The notes under the pieces are model-generated. The model was not told where the DNA came from and searched no databases. It saw only the letters and a list, made by a program, of their open reading frames with translations. Positions 1-12,841 of a DNA stretch of 64,000 nt are shown here, one piece after another. Numbering within the stretch: position 1 is the first letter of the stretch; the number at the start of each line of letters is the position of its first letter. Where the stretch lies: the NCBI GenBank assembly GCA_950295325.1, contig OX485805.1, positions 56,260,758 to 56,324,757 on the forward strand. The letters are read 5' to 3'. A program made the position numbers and the translations under genes. Origin of the DNA: Polytrichum commune. Lineage: Eukaryota; Streptophyta; Polytrichopsida; Polytrichales; Polytrichaceae.

Positions 1-3000
1 GTGGTGTCGGGGTGAACATAACCAGCGCGGAGGTTGTAACTGCCCTATGGCAAGTCTTAATCACCTACTTCCCCTAGGGGGGTGGACTCTGCATACCATG
101 TACAAACTAATGTGAGTGTAAGAAGGGGTATTATTTGGGGCATAAGCGTACATAATATACATAAGAGAGAGGTATTATTTACATCTAAAAAGGCTATAAA
201 TTTTCTTAAAAGTAAAAAGTACATGTACAAAGGGGGCCTTAAGGGCTAGAGAATTTTTTTTAACAATAGATGTGTTGGTTTTATTCAGTTCAAATTTTCA
301 TCCATTGTTGTCATATGATCACAATCCTCAATGACTACCATGTCTGATCCTGTTAAGGTTTGCATTTAGGTTCTAGGTTTTTACAAATCAAATGCTCTTG
401 AAACGCTCATGGACTTTCTTGAGTTATATTCTTTGGAATTTGGCTAAGTTATTGCCCTCTTGTCTTTCTTTCTTTGTTTGATATAAGGGTTGAGTTACAT
501 GCTATGAATGAAAATATATTTCTAATCAGGAAGTGGAAATGCCTATTTAATTCATGACATACATAATTTTTGTATATGTAGTGGAGACATTTATCACATT
601 AAATTGAGAAGCTGAGTATAAATACATGAGTCCATTTTCTAACATGCCATTAGTATGCATACATTCATTTTTCTTTGTAAACTTCTCGTATATCGGGGGT
701 TTAATTTCATAGTGACCCAAGCACATAATTTAGGTTTTCCATGAAAAGTCCACCCCTTGGGCTTCTTCCCAACCTGCGCATAGGAAATTTTGTTTCATTT
801 CATGCATTGAACAAGTGCTGAATGATCACAAAAAGTAGGAGAATAAACTGACTATGTAGCCACAAGTGATTTTGGCACTCCATTGCCTCCTCCATTGCAA
901 TCTTCATATTCTTGTGTTGAAAACAAATGCCTTCCCGATTGAAGCCTCCCTTCGGATGCCCTACGAGAAGTGATCACTTCGGCCATTGTTAAAAATTCAC
1001 AATCATACCTTTGCCGCGTCATAAAAGGATGTGATCCATTGTATCTATGGCAATGATGCTTCGACTCTTCACATAGAAGTTAGAAATCCTAATACAATCC
1101 GGAGTAGGAAGATGACTGAAGCCTTCAGCAAGAAGGCCTATAACCTACAAAGAACTGTCTATGATCTATGTGGATGGTAATGCATAATCGCATCATACTA
1201 AATCCACATATATCATACACTTAATGAGGTTATGTAAGCTGACATGTGATGTAACCATGGGTCTTGTACCAACGTGAGCGCCATTGCAACCATGTTGATC
1301 GCTGTCATTAGTGGGGATGCCTGTAACTGCAAGACCACAAGCGTGCCATTGTGAAACTACAAAGCACGACATAATTGTATGTTTACAAACGCATTGGCCT
1401 TTGGGGTAACAATAGGCGTTTTTGGATTGAATCGACGCCCAAGAAACAAACCTGCAAGCTCGTGCAGGTCATTGCCCAAAAAATAGTCGGGGAAAAAAAG
1501 CATAGGGCCCTAGCTCGAAAGGAAAAGAATGTTGCCAAAGCCAAGGGAGGCCCTCTTTAGAGGTGCTAGTGCATGGCCTCTCTTTCATTTCCATGGCCCA
1601 AATAATGTGAGGGATATGGGCTACTATTTGAAGGGATATAAGAGGAGTTGGGTGAACAACAATCACAAACTATTCAATGCGATGAGGTGCATTGCACATT
1701 ACATGTGTGTCAAGAATTCATCATGACATAAGGAGACCATGTTTTGTTCCTCTGGGGAGCTCACATCTTGTAACCTTGTCCCTTATCTCTCAGAGCTTTT
1801 TATATTTTTCATTTTTAAATGAATGAATGATTAAATAAATAAATAGTTAAAAAAGTGGATAAGATTGACCCATTTCCAATACCCCCCCTAATCTTGATAC
1901 ATAGAGTCCCCTAAAGTTGTTAACTTTCACACATGTAGCTGTCATTTTCTAACGTGATGAAATAAGTCATGAAGAATCACACATGTGGCCATCTCATCTC
2001 GCATGAGAGAAAACTAAGTTAAAAGGGCAAGGATTTGGGTTCCTTAAAAATGACACTAATTGCACTCAAGTTTTCAATAGGTTGACCTTTGTTATGAATA
2101 TGGGTTGTGAGAGAATCTTGCATTTGAAAACCTACAATAATTTCAAAACTTGGAAATAAATTATGATTTTTTTTGTTAACGTTATGATATCAATTTCCGG
2201 ACTGGTGAAAATCCGCTCCAACATCATACTTGTACTACACTTATGTGAAATTGCTTAAGTTATCAAAAATGGGTCTGTCTACTATAATACATAGACATGT
2301 ATAATGTCATGTCCTTTGATGTAGACATGTTTGGGGACATGCACCACAAATAGAGCCTTCTTTGGAACACGGAAGCCTACATAACCATGAGCATGCCTTT
2401 ACTCAAGCAAGCTTTGAACACCTTCACATGTCCACAACATGTGAGGATTTTTAAGATGGAATTTCATTGCACATCAATTGTGTCCAACAATGGTGTGTTT
2501 ACCAAATAGTTGGCACCAAAAGTAAGGCAATTTATGGAATGTTATTCCTATGGGGACACATATGATGAAAGATGTAGTGAGGATGCATCGCTTATCCAAA
2601 TTCATCGACCCATCGTGCAACGATTGGAAAAGCAAAGAAACACATGAAATGTAATGCCTTGATAGGATTGGAAAAGCAAAGAAACACATGAAATGTAATG
2701 CCTTGATAGGAAGAAAGAATTATGGCAGATCGCAACAAGTAGAGAAGATGAGTTCACAAACGAAAGAAAGAAATCAAAATGTTAAATACTTGAAGCTATT
2801 TGCCATGTAGGTGAAGTCTTAAGTTTATGGAGACTTACATGATTCCAATGTAAGGACATTTCGAAGAGGTCTTCCCATCACATAGGCAATCCATTGACAT
2901 AACACTCAAGAAATAAGAGTTCGCCTGGACATATGGTGATAGTTATTTTATCTGGTTGCTCTTACTCCTTACCCTTACCTCGCTACCAAAGTTTTATTTG

Positions 3001-3016
3001 TTTGATGTATTGCTCA
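1..3016. other. AT-rich intergenic DNA, no gene recognised
   Basis: I see no coding region, RNA gene or transposon terminus that I can support here. The short open frames lack recognisable motifs and overlap on both strands. The one clear structure is the 45-bp tandem duplication listed separately near 2622. Confidence 0.5.
2622..2711. repeat. 45-bp tandem duplication, two copies
   Basis: A segment beginning ATTGGAAAAGCAAAG and ending CCTTGATAGG occurs twice head to tail with essentially no divergence, so the duplication is recent. No coding role is apparent. Confidence 0.85.
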
Positions 3017-3019
3017 CTA

Positions 3020-3237
3020 CACCGTTCATGGTATTTAGTGTCACTTACTATTCAGAGTTACAGTGTGCTGTAACTTTTCACTGTAGATCTCATTTTTGAT
3101 CAACAAAGGTCAAATTGGTTACTTGAACACTATAGAACAATACTATCTTTACTTGGCAGAAATTCACCTTGACAATAAAATGGTTATGGTGATGTGTAAC
3201 TCCGAATAGTAAGTGACACAAAATACCATAAACGGTG
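3020..3237. mobile_element. MITE with about 43-bp TIRs, TA target duplication
   Basis: The left end CACCGTTCATGGTATTTAGT is repeated as an imperfect inverse at the right end (CATAAACGGTG). The inverted match covers roughly 40 bp, including the GTGTCACTTACTATTC block. TA dinucleotides flank both ends. The 218-bp length, absence of coding sequence and TA flanks fit a Tc1/mariner-type MITE. A related right end recurs near 19.9 and 47.1 kb. Confidence 0.75.
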
Positions 3238-3684
3238 TACTGTGGCTTCAAAAATCACTCAAGGTTGACAAATTGTTATGAAAAGTAGCACTCTTCACTT
3301 CTAGCAACTTAGAACTATGGATCATAACTTCATCCCGGGATTCACAGCTTTGAAATATGGGAGCATGTCATTCCACCCCATGCCTCTCCAAATTTGTATT
3401 TGAATGCTCGAGCTGGGTCATTGCTCTTACATTCTTTAGAGCACCTATCAAAAAGTTTATACTCATAGTGAGGCAGATATGCATGTTTTACCAAAAATAT
3501 TACTATGTGGAGCGACTTAAACATAAAAAGGGTGCAGTCAGTTTTTAAAGTATTACCACAACTCGATAGCATAACTGCACAATACTAATGCCTAAAATAT
3601 TACGGTAATGCAGATATCCTCTCTCGTGGCAAGATTTATGTCTCCCTTGGAGAGTGTGAGAAATATATTAATTTGTTTATACTA

Positions 3685-4117
3685 CACTAAATATGATCTT
3701 TAGTGTCATATGGTATTTATGTCACTGTGGTAACTTTTCTGGTGACAGTTCTTATGAATAAGTGTACAGATACTGTCATGGATGATGGATGATAACTTCA
3801 AGTTCATCCATTGCCAAAACCCTACTTGTGGGTCAGTTTCCTCACTTCCATCTTCTTCCTTAAAGAGATTTCCCTATACTGTGCATCCTAACATTTATGT
3901 TATATAATATTATCATGGATGATTGAAATTTGGATGAAAAATCACTCAGTAAGTGACAGTTAATGCGACACCGTAAATCTATAATCCCAAGACAAATTTA
4001 CAAGGAATAACAAATAATGTTGGGTTAACATTTAGTGTTGGTGACACTACACCGTGGTTTACAGTTACTGTTGAGCAAGACAATTAGAAATGGTGACACT
4101 AAACATCATATTTAATG
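3685..4117. mobile_element. MITE, CACTAAATATGAT-type TIR, TA target duplication
   Basis: The left end CACTAAATATGATCTTTAGT is mirrored at the right end by ACTAAACATCATATTTAATG. TA lies immediately outside each end. The element is 433 bp, non-coding and A/T-rich. Its TIR resembles that of the 9.3-kb MITE, so the two probably belong to related mariner-like families. Confidence 0.7.
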
Positions 4118-4381
4118 TAGTAATCACCATCCTGATTCACAAAAGTAGGTTAGCAGCATGATATTGTCTTTTAAATTGGTCATACAAATGTATCATTTTC
4201 TAAATCATACTGCTTCTCATGAAAGGATTACATTACAAAATCGTCACTTGGAGAGTGAGGCATTCAATCATTATGTTTGTCCAAAAGAATCACCATTCTG
4301 AATCAGAACGAGTTGGTTATCAATGCCCATGTGTATTGCAATGTACACAAACGCAGCACAGAACAATATATATCTAGGACA

Positions 4382-4663
4382 ACATTACAGCAACCAAGCA
4401 TCCAAATCCTCGAACCTGGCAGCAGAGTCCAAATCTCTATTGTTCAAATCAAAGTGGATTCTAAGTGTTGCAGAATCCACTTACCATCAATAGTTGAATA
4501 TTTACAAAATGGGGGAGTATTTCTAGACAGTATTCAAAGGCTAGACAGTGATAAATGAAGCAAGAATAACTACAACATTTCCAGGCGGAGATGGGTGATC
4601 AGAGAATGGTCTTGCCATGTGACTGAGATGCAGCCACTGATCTTTGGCAACCGGAGCTCTAAC
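4382..4663 (-). pseudogene. duplicated 3' end of the adjacent GRAS gene
   Basis: This segment is about 80-85% similar by eye to 4709..4994, which covers the terminal codons, stop and 3' flank of the GRAS gene. Read on the minus strand near 4565-4660 it still spells a degenerate version of the GRAS carboxyl end (ISGCISVTWQDHSLI against the gene's TSGCISLTWQDRSLI). It is a tandem duplication of only the last exon end, with no upstream GRAS sequence, so it cannot encode a functional protein. It could act as a duplicated 3' UTR or alternative poly(A) region. Confidence 0.75.
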
Positions 4664-4900
4664 AAACACAGAGACAAGCCGATGATTGCTCATATATAAT
4701 CAATGACGATATTACAAACCAAGCATCCAAATGTCCTGAAACTGGCAGTAGAGTCAAAAAAATCTTGTAAAAAGGCAAATAAGGTGGATTCTGAATGTTG
4801 GCAGAATCCACTTGCCATCACTAGTTGTATATTTACAAAATGGGGGAGTATAACTAGACAGTATTCAGAGGCTAGACAGTGAGGAATGAAGCAAGGCTAT

Positions 4901-7900
4901 TTACAAGCATTTCCAGGCAGAGACAGAGATCAGAGAACGGTCTTGCCATGTAAGTGAGATGCAGCCGCTGGTCTTTTGCAATCGGAAGCTCTCGCAATAT
5001 TGCCAGAGGAGTTGCTGGGCTTGGCTGTGGGCGTAGTGGCTGAGCTGCACATTCACAAACCCCGTTGACTGCATGAGGTTGATCCACCTTTCTGTGCTCT
5101 CGTGTCGCTCGGTGCGATCGGCGCCCTCGTACGCAACGATGTTCTCGACTTCTTTCGCGAAAAATGAGCTCTCGACTGTCAGCCGGTCCTGACAGTCACG
5201 TGGCATGGTTGCGTCCAAAGAGTCAAACACAGCACAGTAGAAGTGGAGAGCGTCCATAAATCGGGGGTGGAATGCAGGGCCGTTCAGAGCCGCGTCGTAC
5301 TCTGTCAATGTCACAAGCGCAGGGCAGAGAGATGACACTGATTTCAGCAACTGCTTGACAGACTGCGTTCCGTCATCTTTGAGCAGATGGTGGAGCTGCA
5401 ACATGAAGTTCACCACCAGCTTCTCATCAGGGTCGATTCGGAGACGATCCAGGGGGAAATCCTCAAATGGGGCGACAATGGGGCAGAACTCAAACTCAAT
5501 GTTGAACATTTCTGCAAAGAGAAGAAACTTTGGTTCAGGAATTGTGGGGATTCAGACCTCCTAGTTTGAGGTTCCCGGAGGCAATATAAGAACCATACAG
5601 TTAAACCCATGTATTTAGTAGTTCAGAGATATGTGGGAACCCTGAACCTTGAATCGAGAGCGATTGAGTGTATCAACTCTACAAATGAGGTGTTTGCGGG
5701 AAACGCTCAGGGTGTAATTATACAATGAGCATACCTCCTAAATTGTCATACTTTAGCATTCATACTATGACTAGGCCATACCTTTGAACATTCCGCTACA
5801 TCTACTGCCCATGCATAACACTCGCACACAAGACTTTAGCAACCTCAGTGACAGGTCACTAGTTGCATTCCAAATATCCTCCGAGGAATATTTCTGGGTT
5901 CGCATAAAAATGGCTAAAAGTTGCTGAAGTAATCATAATGCAGATATGGAAGGAACCTAGACATTTTTGTAGAGAGCGATTGAGTGTATCAACTCTATAA
6001 ATTAGGTGTTTGCTGAAAATGCTCAGGATGAAATCACACCTTTACTGTCAAAGTTGAGCATTCATACTGTGCCTAGACCATACCTGCAAACATTTCCACT
6101 ACACCTATTCCCTGTGCATAATTTTCTCTACCACAAAACTTGAGGAACCTCAGTGACAGGTTACTGGTTGCATTCCACATATCCTCAAATGACTATTTCT
6201 GAGCCTATATAAGAATGGCTGAAAGTTGCTTGAAGTAATTTTAGTGAAGAGGTGGATGGGAACTAAAACAACTGCATTCAAGGTAATTGAATGTATCAAC
6301 TCTAAAAGTAGGTACGTGCCGAAACTGCTCAGGATGTAAGCACACCTAAACTGTCATACTCTAGCATCATACTGTGCCTAGGCCATACCTGAGAACACTC
6401 CACTACGCCTACTGCCCATGCATAATTTTCTTGAACACAAAACTTGAGCAACATCAGTGAGAAAATGATGGTAGCATTGCAGATATCCTGCGAGGACTAA
6501 TTTCTGGGTTCATACAAAAATGGGTAAACCCATCCCAGTGAGAAAATGCAGATTAGGAGCATCTGCTCAGATTTGCTGACCCCTTCATAATTTGACATGA
6601 TACACTTAATCCAGGAACAAGCAGATAAGTAAAAGGCGACCATTTAAGGTTGACGCAGCTTACTGCCAATGCATGATACTCTTCAACAAAAAAACCTTGA
6701 GCAACCCCAGTAACAGGGTACTCGTTACATTGGAGACATCCTGTCAGGACTAATTTCTGGGTCCATGTAAAAATGGCTAAACCCCATCACAGTGCAGAGA
6801 GCAATTGCAGAATAGAGAAAGTTCTATAACCCATCACAGTGAAAAGAGTAATTGCAGATTAGGAGATTTTTTCATAACCCATCACAGTGCAGAGAGTAAC
6901 TGCAGATCAGGAAATTTCTAAAAATCCTCAGGATGTGCATGATGATACCTGCGAAGGATTGGAGCCTGTTGCCAGTTGCAAGGAGAGAGGCGGAAGCATC
7001 AGAATTAGAACCCGGTTTCGGGAAGCAGATACCCGTGATCCTCACCCTCGGGGTAGGCTTTCCTTTTGGCCTGCTGGCGAAAGCTTGCAACAATGCAGCC
7101 CACTGCACCCCATGGGCAACACCGAAATCCACAATATGCACCGCCTCACACCCCTGAACGGCCTCAAGAATCGCTTGGTTGGCTGTCAAATGAGCAAATT
7201 TCAAGTAAGGGCATGCGTCATTGAGCACTTGACATGCCACAAGCGAGTCCTTGATGTGTTGCCCCCCATCATCCACCACCGCAGCACCAGCAGATAAATC
7301 CGTCTCCCCCTTTGCTCTGTCCACTCGCTTAGTGAGAGCATCGCAGAAATAAGCTGCAACTCGTTGCATGGGGTCACCGAATGGGGATGACAGGTCTCGG
7401 AGTCTCCGAAGAGTTGAAAGAGCAGAGTGATGATTCTTCTCAATGAACTCCGCACATTCTAAGAGAAGATGCACAAGATGAACACTATGATCTTTGTCAA
7501 GGCCCCCACTGTAATCGCTCTCTGTTTCCCTTTCCTCAGCTTCCATGTGCGCTGTGTGAACCGTGTGCTCAGTATGCTCCGTATGCTCCGTATGTTCTGT
7601 ATGCTCTGTGTGTGCACTTGCATCGAAGCTTGGCTCATCTTGTAAGACATTCGGTCCCGCATGGCCAAGCTGCTGCAATGTGCGCAGCCTATGTTGCATA
7701 TCATACTCTTCTTGTCTCTGTAACGCCATGGCCGCTGCATCACCATTACCTTCGATTCCCCGAATTCGAAGCTCCCGGGGTAAGGGAAGCTCTCTTGGAA
7801 AAGCGAAGTCATTCTCCCAGGCATCCGAAACCACAACAGGAAGCGCTGAGCTTTCAGTGCTCTCACAAGGCTGGAGATCGCTCATCAAGTCCATCCACTC

Positions 7901-8611
7901 CGTTCCTGGTGCTGCACCATAGCCACTCCCTCCCCCAAACCCTACGTTGAAGTCATCCATCTTGAGAGGAGGCGGGGGCACATGATGCTGCTTCTGCAAG
8001 CTCTGATGACGATCCATGGTGCGGTGCATTGATTGCAACTCATCCAATTTCAATGGTGGCATCCCATGGTGATGATGCATCCCATGTGGGGAATGGGGGG
8101 AAGGGGATGCATTCACATTTGGATTTGCACTTCCCACATGTTGGCCTCTGCGAAGAGGTGAGTTAACCCTCTCAAGATCCCGAACGTGACGAGAGTGCTG
8201 CAAGTTGAGAGAGTCCAGAGGTGGCGAACACAGGTCCAGAACTGACGTTGGTTCTACCTGGCCATGGTGATTGTTGCTATTCCGCATGTGCGTATGATGA
8301 TGATGTTGCTGATGATGCATCTGCGTTTGCACTCTGCGGAGCGGACTAGAACCCGCAACTAGCTCCCCTTGTTGTTGCAAGGTTTGCGAATCCAGGGCGG
8401 ATGGCGAGCGGATGTCTGCGAGGTAGAGTGGGGACGTGCCATACTGAGGTTTGCTTGGAGAGTAGAATTGCGGTTTACTGCTATTGTTGCTATTGTTGTT
8501 GCTGTTGTTGTAGAGACATTGCGGATGCTGCTGTTGCTGTGGGAGAAGAGCGATCGAGGGGTCAGACCCGGATGACATGCACATTGTGGATCCGACATCG
8601 TTTCCTGCCAT
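4901..8611 (-). CDS. GRAS transcription regulator, SCL4/SCL7-like; two exons, join(4901..5511, 6949..8611)
   Basis: The product is a plant GRAS-family nuclear regulator, predicted 757 aa. Exon 1 (8611 to 6949) encodes a long disordered N-terminus with His-, Gln- and Asn-rich runs and an EHT tandem repeat. The GRAS domain starts near residue 375: LHRI around 375-470, VHIVD motif near 491-495, then RITGICFPKPG. A GT donor after TTCGCAG and an acceptor TTTGCAG at 5512 join codon-perfectly to give SFAEMFNIEFEFCPI. Exon 2 carries DPDEKLVVNFMLQLHHLL (PFYRE region) and the terminal SAW region ending SLISVSAWKCL. The order and wording match the SCL4/7 subfamily. The start ATG is followed by AGNDVGS and preceded by a telo-box leader. 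Oddities are a 1.4-kb intron made of tandem repeats and a duplicated 3' end. Family assignment is firm; the orthologue is an inference. Confidence 0.93.
5512..6948 (-). repeat. GRAS intron composed of roughly 310-bp tandem repeats
   Basis: Units beginning near 5661, 5974 and 6281 share the phrase GATTGAGTGTATCAACTCT, then a GCTCAGGATG block, ACTGCCCATGCATAA-type text and ACCTCAGTGACAGG. A fourth, partial and more diverged unit occupies about 6510-6900, with short repeats of CCCATCACAGTG. Divergence between units is modest, so the array is fairly old but recognisable. The ends are canonical GT and AG. Confidence 0.8.
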
Positions 8612-8739
8612 CTCATCAGCTGCTGCTGCTACTGCCGTCTACCTCCTCAGCTTTCATTTGCAATACCGATTTCGTTGCGAAGGTCGATGCCCTCTTCGAA
8701 TCTGCACATTCCAAACGACGACCTCCATGCGTAATGGGG

Positions 8740-8775
8740 GCCTCCAAAGGTCACTAAACCCTAAACCCTGAGTCT
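8740..8775 (-). promoter_or_regulatory. telo-box repeat upstream of the GRAS gene
   Basis: CTAAACCCTAAACCC occurs about 140 bp upstream of the GRAS start codon. AAACCCTAA telo-boxes are common near plant transcription starts, so this probably marks the GRAS promoter or leader. I cannot place the transcription start exactly. Confidence 0.5.
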
Positions 8776-9069
8776 AATGCGGCATTATACCTACTGCTGA
8801 TCTGTATGCGATACATTGCAGTATGTCTTGTCTTCCGACTCTGAAGTTCGGAGGGGAACATTACTCCAGATGCATGATGTCTTGAGGAAATTCTAACTAA
8901 AGCCTCCGAGCGAACACTTGGAAGCGCAGAGGACTTGCGGCATTGCGAAACTCCGAGCAGCTTGCAAAATCTCCACACAAACTCTCAAGGTACCGCGTTC
9001 ACACCTGCGGCAGGTCCTGTCGCAGTTCAAATTCAATGGATAGAACAAACCGTTGGTACGTGAGCAGTG

Positions 9070-9310
9070 ACTGGGAATACACGTGTTGTGCGGGTATCGT
9101 TTCTGCGGTATACCAGCGGGTAAGGGTATTGGAAGTAGAGTTCCATACCCTGATGATACCTCTCCAGCTCAGCTGCTGCTGGGAATACCCGTGGTGGACG
9201 GGTATCGTTTCTGCGGTATACCAGTGTGTAAGGGTATTAAAAGTAGGGATCGGACTGCGCCATACCCGGCTGGTATCGGTCCAGCTCAGCTCCTGCTGCT
9301 GCCGCCTCCT
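9070..9310. repeat. about 114-bp tandem duplication upstream of the GRAS gene
   Basis: Two successive units each contain CGGGTATCGTTTCTGCGGTA, then GTAAGGGTATT, a CATACCC block and CCAGCTCAGCT. The sequence is more G/C-rich than the surrounding DNA. It lies 460-700 bp upstream of the GRAS start codon, so it may belong to the promoter; no binding site is recognised. Confidence 0.75.
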
Positions 9311-9344
9311 CCTCAGCTTTCCTTTCCAAATACACCTTGAACTA

Positions 9345-9652
9345 CACTAAATAGGATAGTTAGTGTTTGATACAAACGCATACACTACATATCAATAACC
9401 CTATGAAAGTAAGTAACATTATATGTAAACGCAAACCCGAAATACCAATCGTGGTAATATGTGGAAGTTACATGTTTGAATTTAGTGTTAGTAAGGATAT
9501 GAAAAAAAAATAACAATGATAAAAGGAGAATCTCAGCATATCTTCTAGCATATCTTCTAACATTAATTGTCAAAAAATTGAAAACTAATGTTGAGTAGGG
9601 TAGGGTGGTAACAACATTAAATATAATCAAACACTAAATATCCTATTAAGTG
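9345..9652. mobile_element. MITE with TA target duplication
   Basis: The left end CACTAAATAGGATAGTTAGT and the right end ACTAAATATCCTATTAAGTG are imperfect inverted repeats, each bordered by TA. The 308-bp element is A/T-rich and non-coding. It resembles the 3.7-kb element in its first bases, and a further decayed relative appears to follow at about 9676-9892. Confidence 0.7.
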
Positions 9653-9892
9653 TATTGGTTCACATGTAACTGCACCGAATATCCCAATTAGTGTGTGTCA
9701 CTATTCGGAGTTATGCAATGCTATGACTACTTAATGAGAATGTAGTATTTTAGCAAGCAAAGTCATTTATGTTCTATAATGTCCGAACAACCTATTGAAC
9801 TTTAATGAGTAAAATTTGAACTCATGAGTAAGATGTTATTGCACTAAGTAACTCTAGATAGCAACATGCACTGATTGGGATAATTAGTGTAT

Positions 9893-12500
9893 CCTACTTC
9901 TCCTAGGTTATGAAATACGTGATTAGTACGATATAATTAGCAAATCCATATCAAAGTTGTTGACTTTACTGTTCTAATTTTTGGGACTCATAAGATATCT
10001 TATCTAGTATCAAACTGAAGATTTTTGTGCTCATTAAATGGTCTTATAGGTTCCCTCCGATTATGATCACTACTGAACTCAAAATGATTATCATATATTT
10101 AAGTGTTTTGAGTGGCAATGTTTGGAATTATTCATAAATAATAAATTGGGACCTAGGTAGCATTAGTTGTAAATTATCACATCAATCATAAATGTACTGA
10201 GTAATGTGGCCCACCTTATTTGTGCATAAAACATTGAGGCATGGTTTCATAATAATTAATATTAGATAAAAACAAGTGTTTTGTTGAGATTGTAATTATA
10301 GATTGAATGCCCAAATGTGATGTTATAGCTTGTTGACCCCTAAATGCTTTTGGTGATTGTGGCATGAAAACGGGCTATTTTAGTGTCAATGATTTATGAA
10401 TTGTTTGTCAGCAAACCACTCACATTTCATGGGGATCTAACCATACGCATGAATGCAATTTGAAGTCTAGATTATTAACATTATCATTTTTAAATTTAAT
10501 TTTCTCTTTTGGCTGTCCTTGTCATGTAATTTGGTTGATTATATTGCATTTGTGGTAGGTGGTGTGAAGTGGGAAAAATTGTGAGTTTTATTTGGAGGTA
10601 GAAAAAAATGATCAGTTGCACACAATTTGAAAGTCTTGCTATTAGCTATGGGGAATCTCTTTGAATTCTCAATACTATTGCAATACAAAAGAGTTCATTC
10701 AAATGTCATTTATTTGTCCAATGCTTGCAATGACCTAACCCTAAATTGTGCCTCGAATGAGCCCAAAACTTTTGCATATTGGTTCGGCAATCAACACTTC
10801 AAAAATTCAAAATCCAAATGATGGATCTATTTTTGATTGTAGGTCTAAACCTCCACATAATCAAGTAACGCTTGCCTAGTGTAGTGAATACAATCAACTG
10901 ATTTAGGCGTTTAGTGGGTTAGGTGGTTGATTGGCCAAGTTCCCTAATCTCATTCATTATGGGGATGGATCATGAAGAGAATGGCAATGTTGTATCCATG
11001 TGGTCTCACCCCTTAGTCACTAAAAAATTCCTAGGCCACAAATCAAATCAAAATGCAAATCCTATTTATTTTGCGCTTGTCCACACATATTCCCACACAA
11101 CTATTGCCCAAATTTCACCCCAATTTGATCAATTTTACCCTTGCAAAAGAACGTTTTCCATGATTTGGGGTCATATATGACCCCAAAAGCATAAGGGGTT
11201 AACTTAATTTAATTTTAAGTTGGGATTCAATGCTTGACATCAAGCCCGCAAGCCCAGGCTTGCTTGATCTTTATATATTTCCTCAAATGTAAAACTAATG
11301 ACGCATAGTGGATTGCGGCTACATGTAGGAAACCACATGTCAACAAGTCTCATAAATGAGATGAAAGTTTCATGCAAATGCATTACATCATTATTGTATA
11401 GCCTTATGAAGGATGTGAAGTCACCAGAAGGCTTTTAAGAATTGTGTAAAAAGTTCTGCTCATTGACATGCCACAAGAAAAATAGTTAATCATCTAAAAG
11501 CTCACCACCCAACATGGAGACACACACATAAAACATAGTTTGTGCTCCCCTTCCCTAGAGCCCAATACATACTCAATATCCAAGAGATACCTTTAGAAAT
11601 CTAACAATATGTAGACTATAGTCTCCTTATCTATATACATGAATCCTTCTACTTTATGATCCTCCTCTTAACCTACACATAGTCTAGGGTCTAGTCCCGT
11701 CCAAACTTATTCCAAAACTAATATTGGTAAATAACTAAGTCCTTGGACTCAAATGTTACAAATTGTTTTATGTTGATATCGTATGTCAGGCATAATACAT
11801 GTCACATGTAGGCTCATATCATTACTCAGCTGATGAGTTGTGTTCACGGGCCTAGTAGTAAATTCGATAATAAAGACTCCGGATGTCGGAATTCTAGTGC
11901 TTCAAACTAAATGTGAAGTCTGTGCAACTGAATAATGTTATGCTGGTCAAGTGCAATTTGTGATTGCACTAGTGGAATGGAGAAGTCCCCTTGAAGCGCA
12001 TCTTCTATATGTTGACCATGTGAGTGTTACAATGACTAACCTACTTGACAATTGTCTTCCATTCTCAATAACTATTAGTACTAACCTATTTTGGAGATCA
12101 ATAAACCTATGCTCACTACAAACAACTATAATATCCACATGTTGGTTCAAGTTCATCACCTGAGATCATGCCAGACACCACACAAACTCAATCAGAGCAT
12201 CCCAACAAGGATTCAGAATGAGTGCCATTCAACCTTAAGTGTGTGTCAGTGCAAAGATTCAATGTCATGGCCCATAAGAGCTTTCCCATCTTCCCAGAGA
12301 CAAGAGAATTGGATGCCTTTTGTCAAACACTTCCCAGATGACAAGAGAACATAGCATCCAATTGTTCCATGGTTGATTTATTCCTCCTAGACTACAACAA
12401 AATCCTCTAGGGGATGATCCCTGATGTGTATTTTCGGCTTTCCTTGACACGCGTGCATAGAAATATTGCAACTCAATCAACAAGGAGTGCGCCAATTACT
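9893..12500. other. AT-rich intergenic DNA, no gene recognised
   Basis: I found no recognisable protein motifs, RNA gene or element ends in this stretch. The open frames around 10.6-11.2 kb and 11.9-12.5 kb are short, unmatched and partly overlapping on both strands. Confidence 0.5.
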
Positions 12501-12517
12501 TCTCTCCAGACAATGAT

Positions 12518-12841
12518 TTAAGGTAGGTTGTCGTGCTCTTGCATCATGCTGGTTTTGTCAAGGAAACAACGGGCTTGGAACACCAGCGACGTTGCAGACA
12601 GGATGGATCGATGTCCATTCACGCAAACTTTAAATTTTGTGCCTCTACCAACTACCAGAGTCACATCGGAGTTGCGGCCTTCTTCCAACAACTTGAGCAT
12701 CCGTTGAGTCCCAAACTCTGAAATTGAGCGCGGCGCATGTTCAAAATGGTTTGCCTTCTTCAAGTACTTGGTCACATCGATGTTCTTCTCTACATAAGCC
12801 ATTTCAGATAGTCTGAAGCCCTCCAGCAACACAAGAATCAT
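12518..12841 (-). pseudogene. BTB/POZ domain fragment
   Basis: The 107-residue frame contains GRNSDVTLVVGRGTKFKV followed by VNGHRSILSATSLVFQA, which matches the first half of a BTB/POZ domain (strands and helix leading to the HRxxLxxxSxxF motif). BTB domains dimerise and often act as cullin-3 substrate adaptors. The second half of the domain is missing: the frame stops soon after CFLDKTSM. No continuing exon was found downstream on this strand. It is a gene fragment, or the first exon of a gene whose remainder I cannot see. Confidence 0.6.

Noticed and set aside
7459-7866. Second protein overlapping GRAS exon 1
   Set aside because: These are shadow frames of the repeat-rich GRAS N-terminus; the GRAS frame has the domain evidence.
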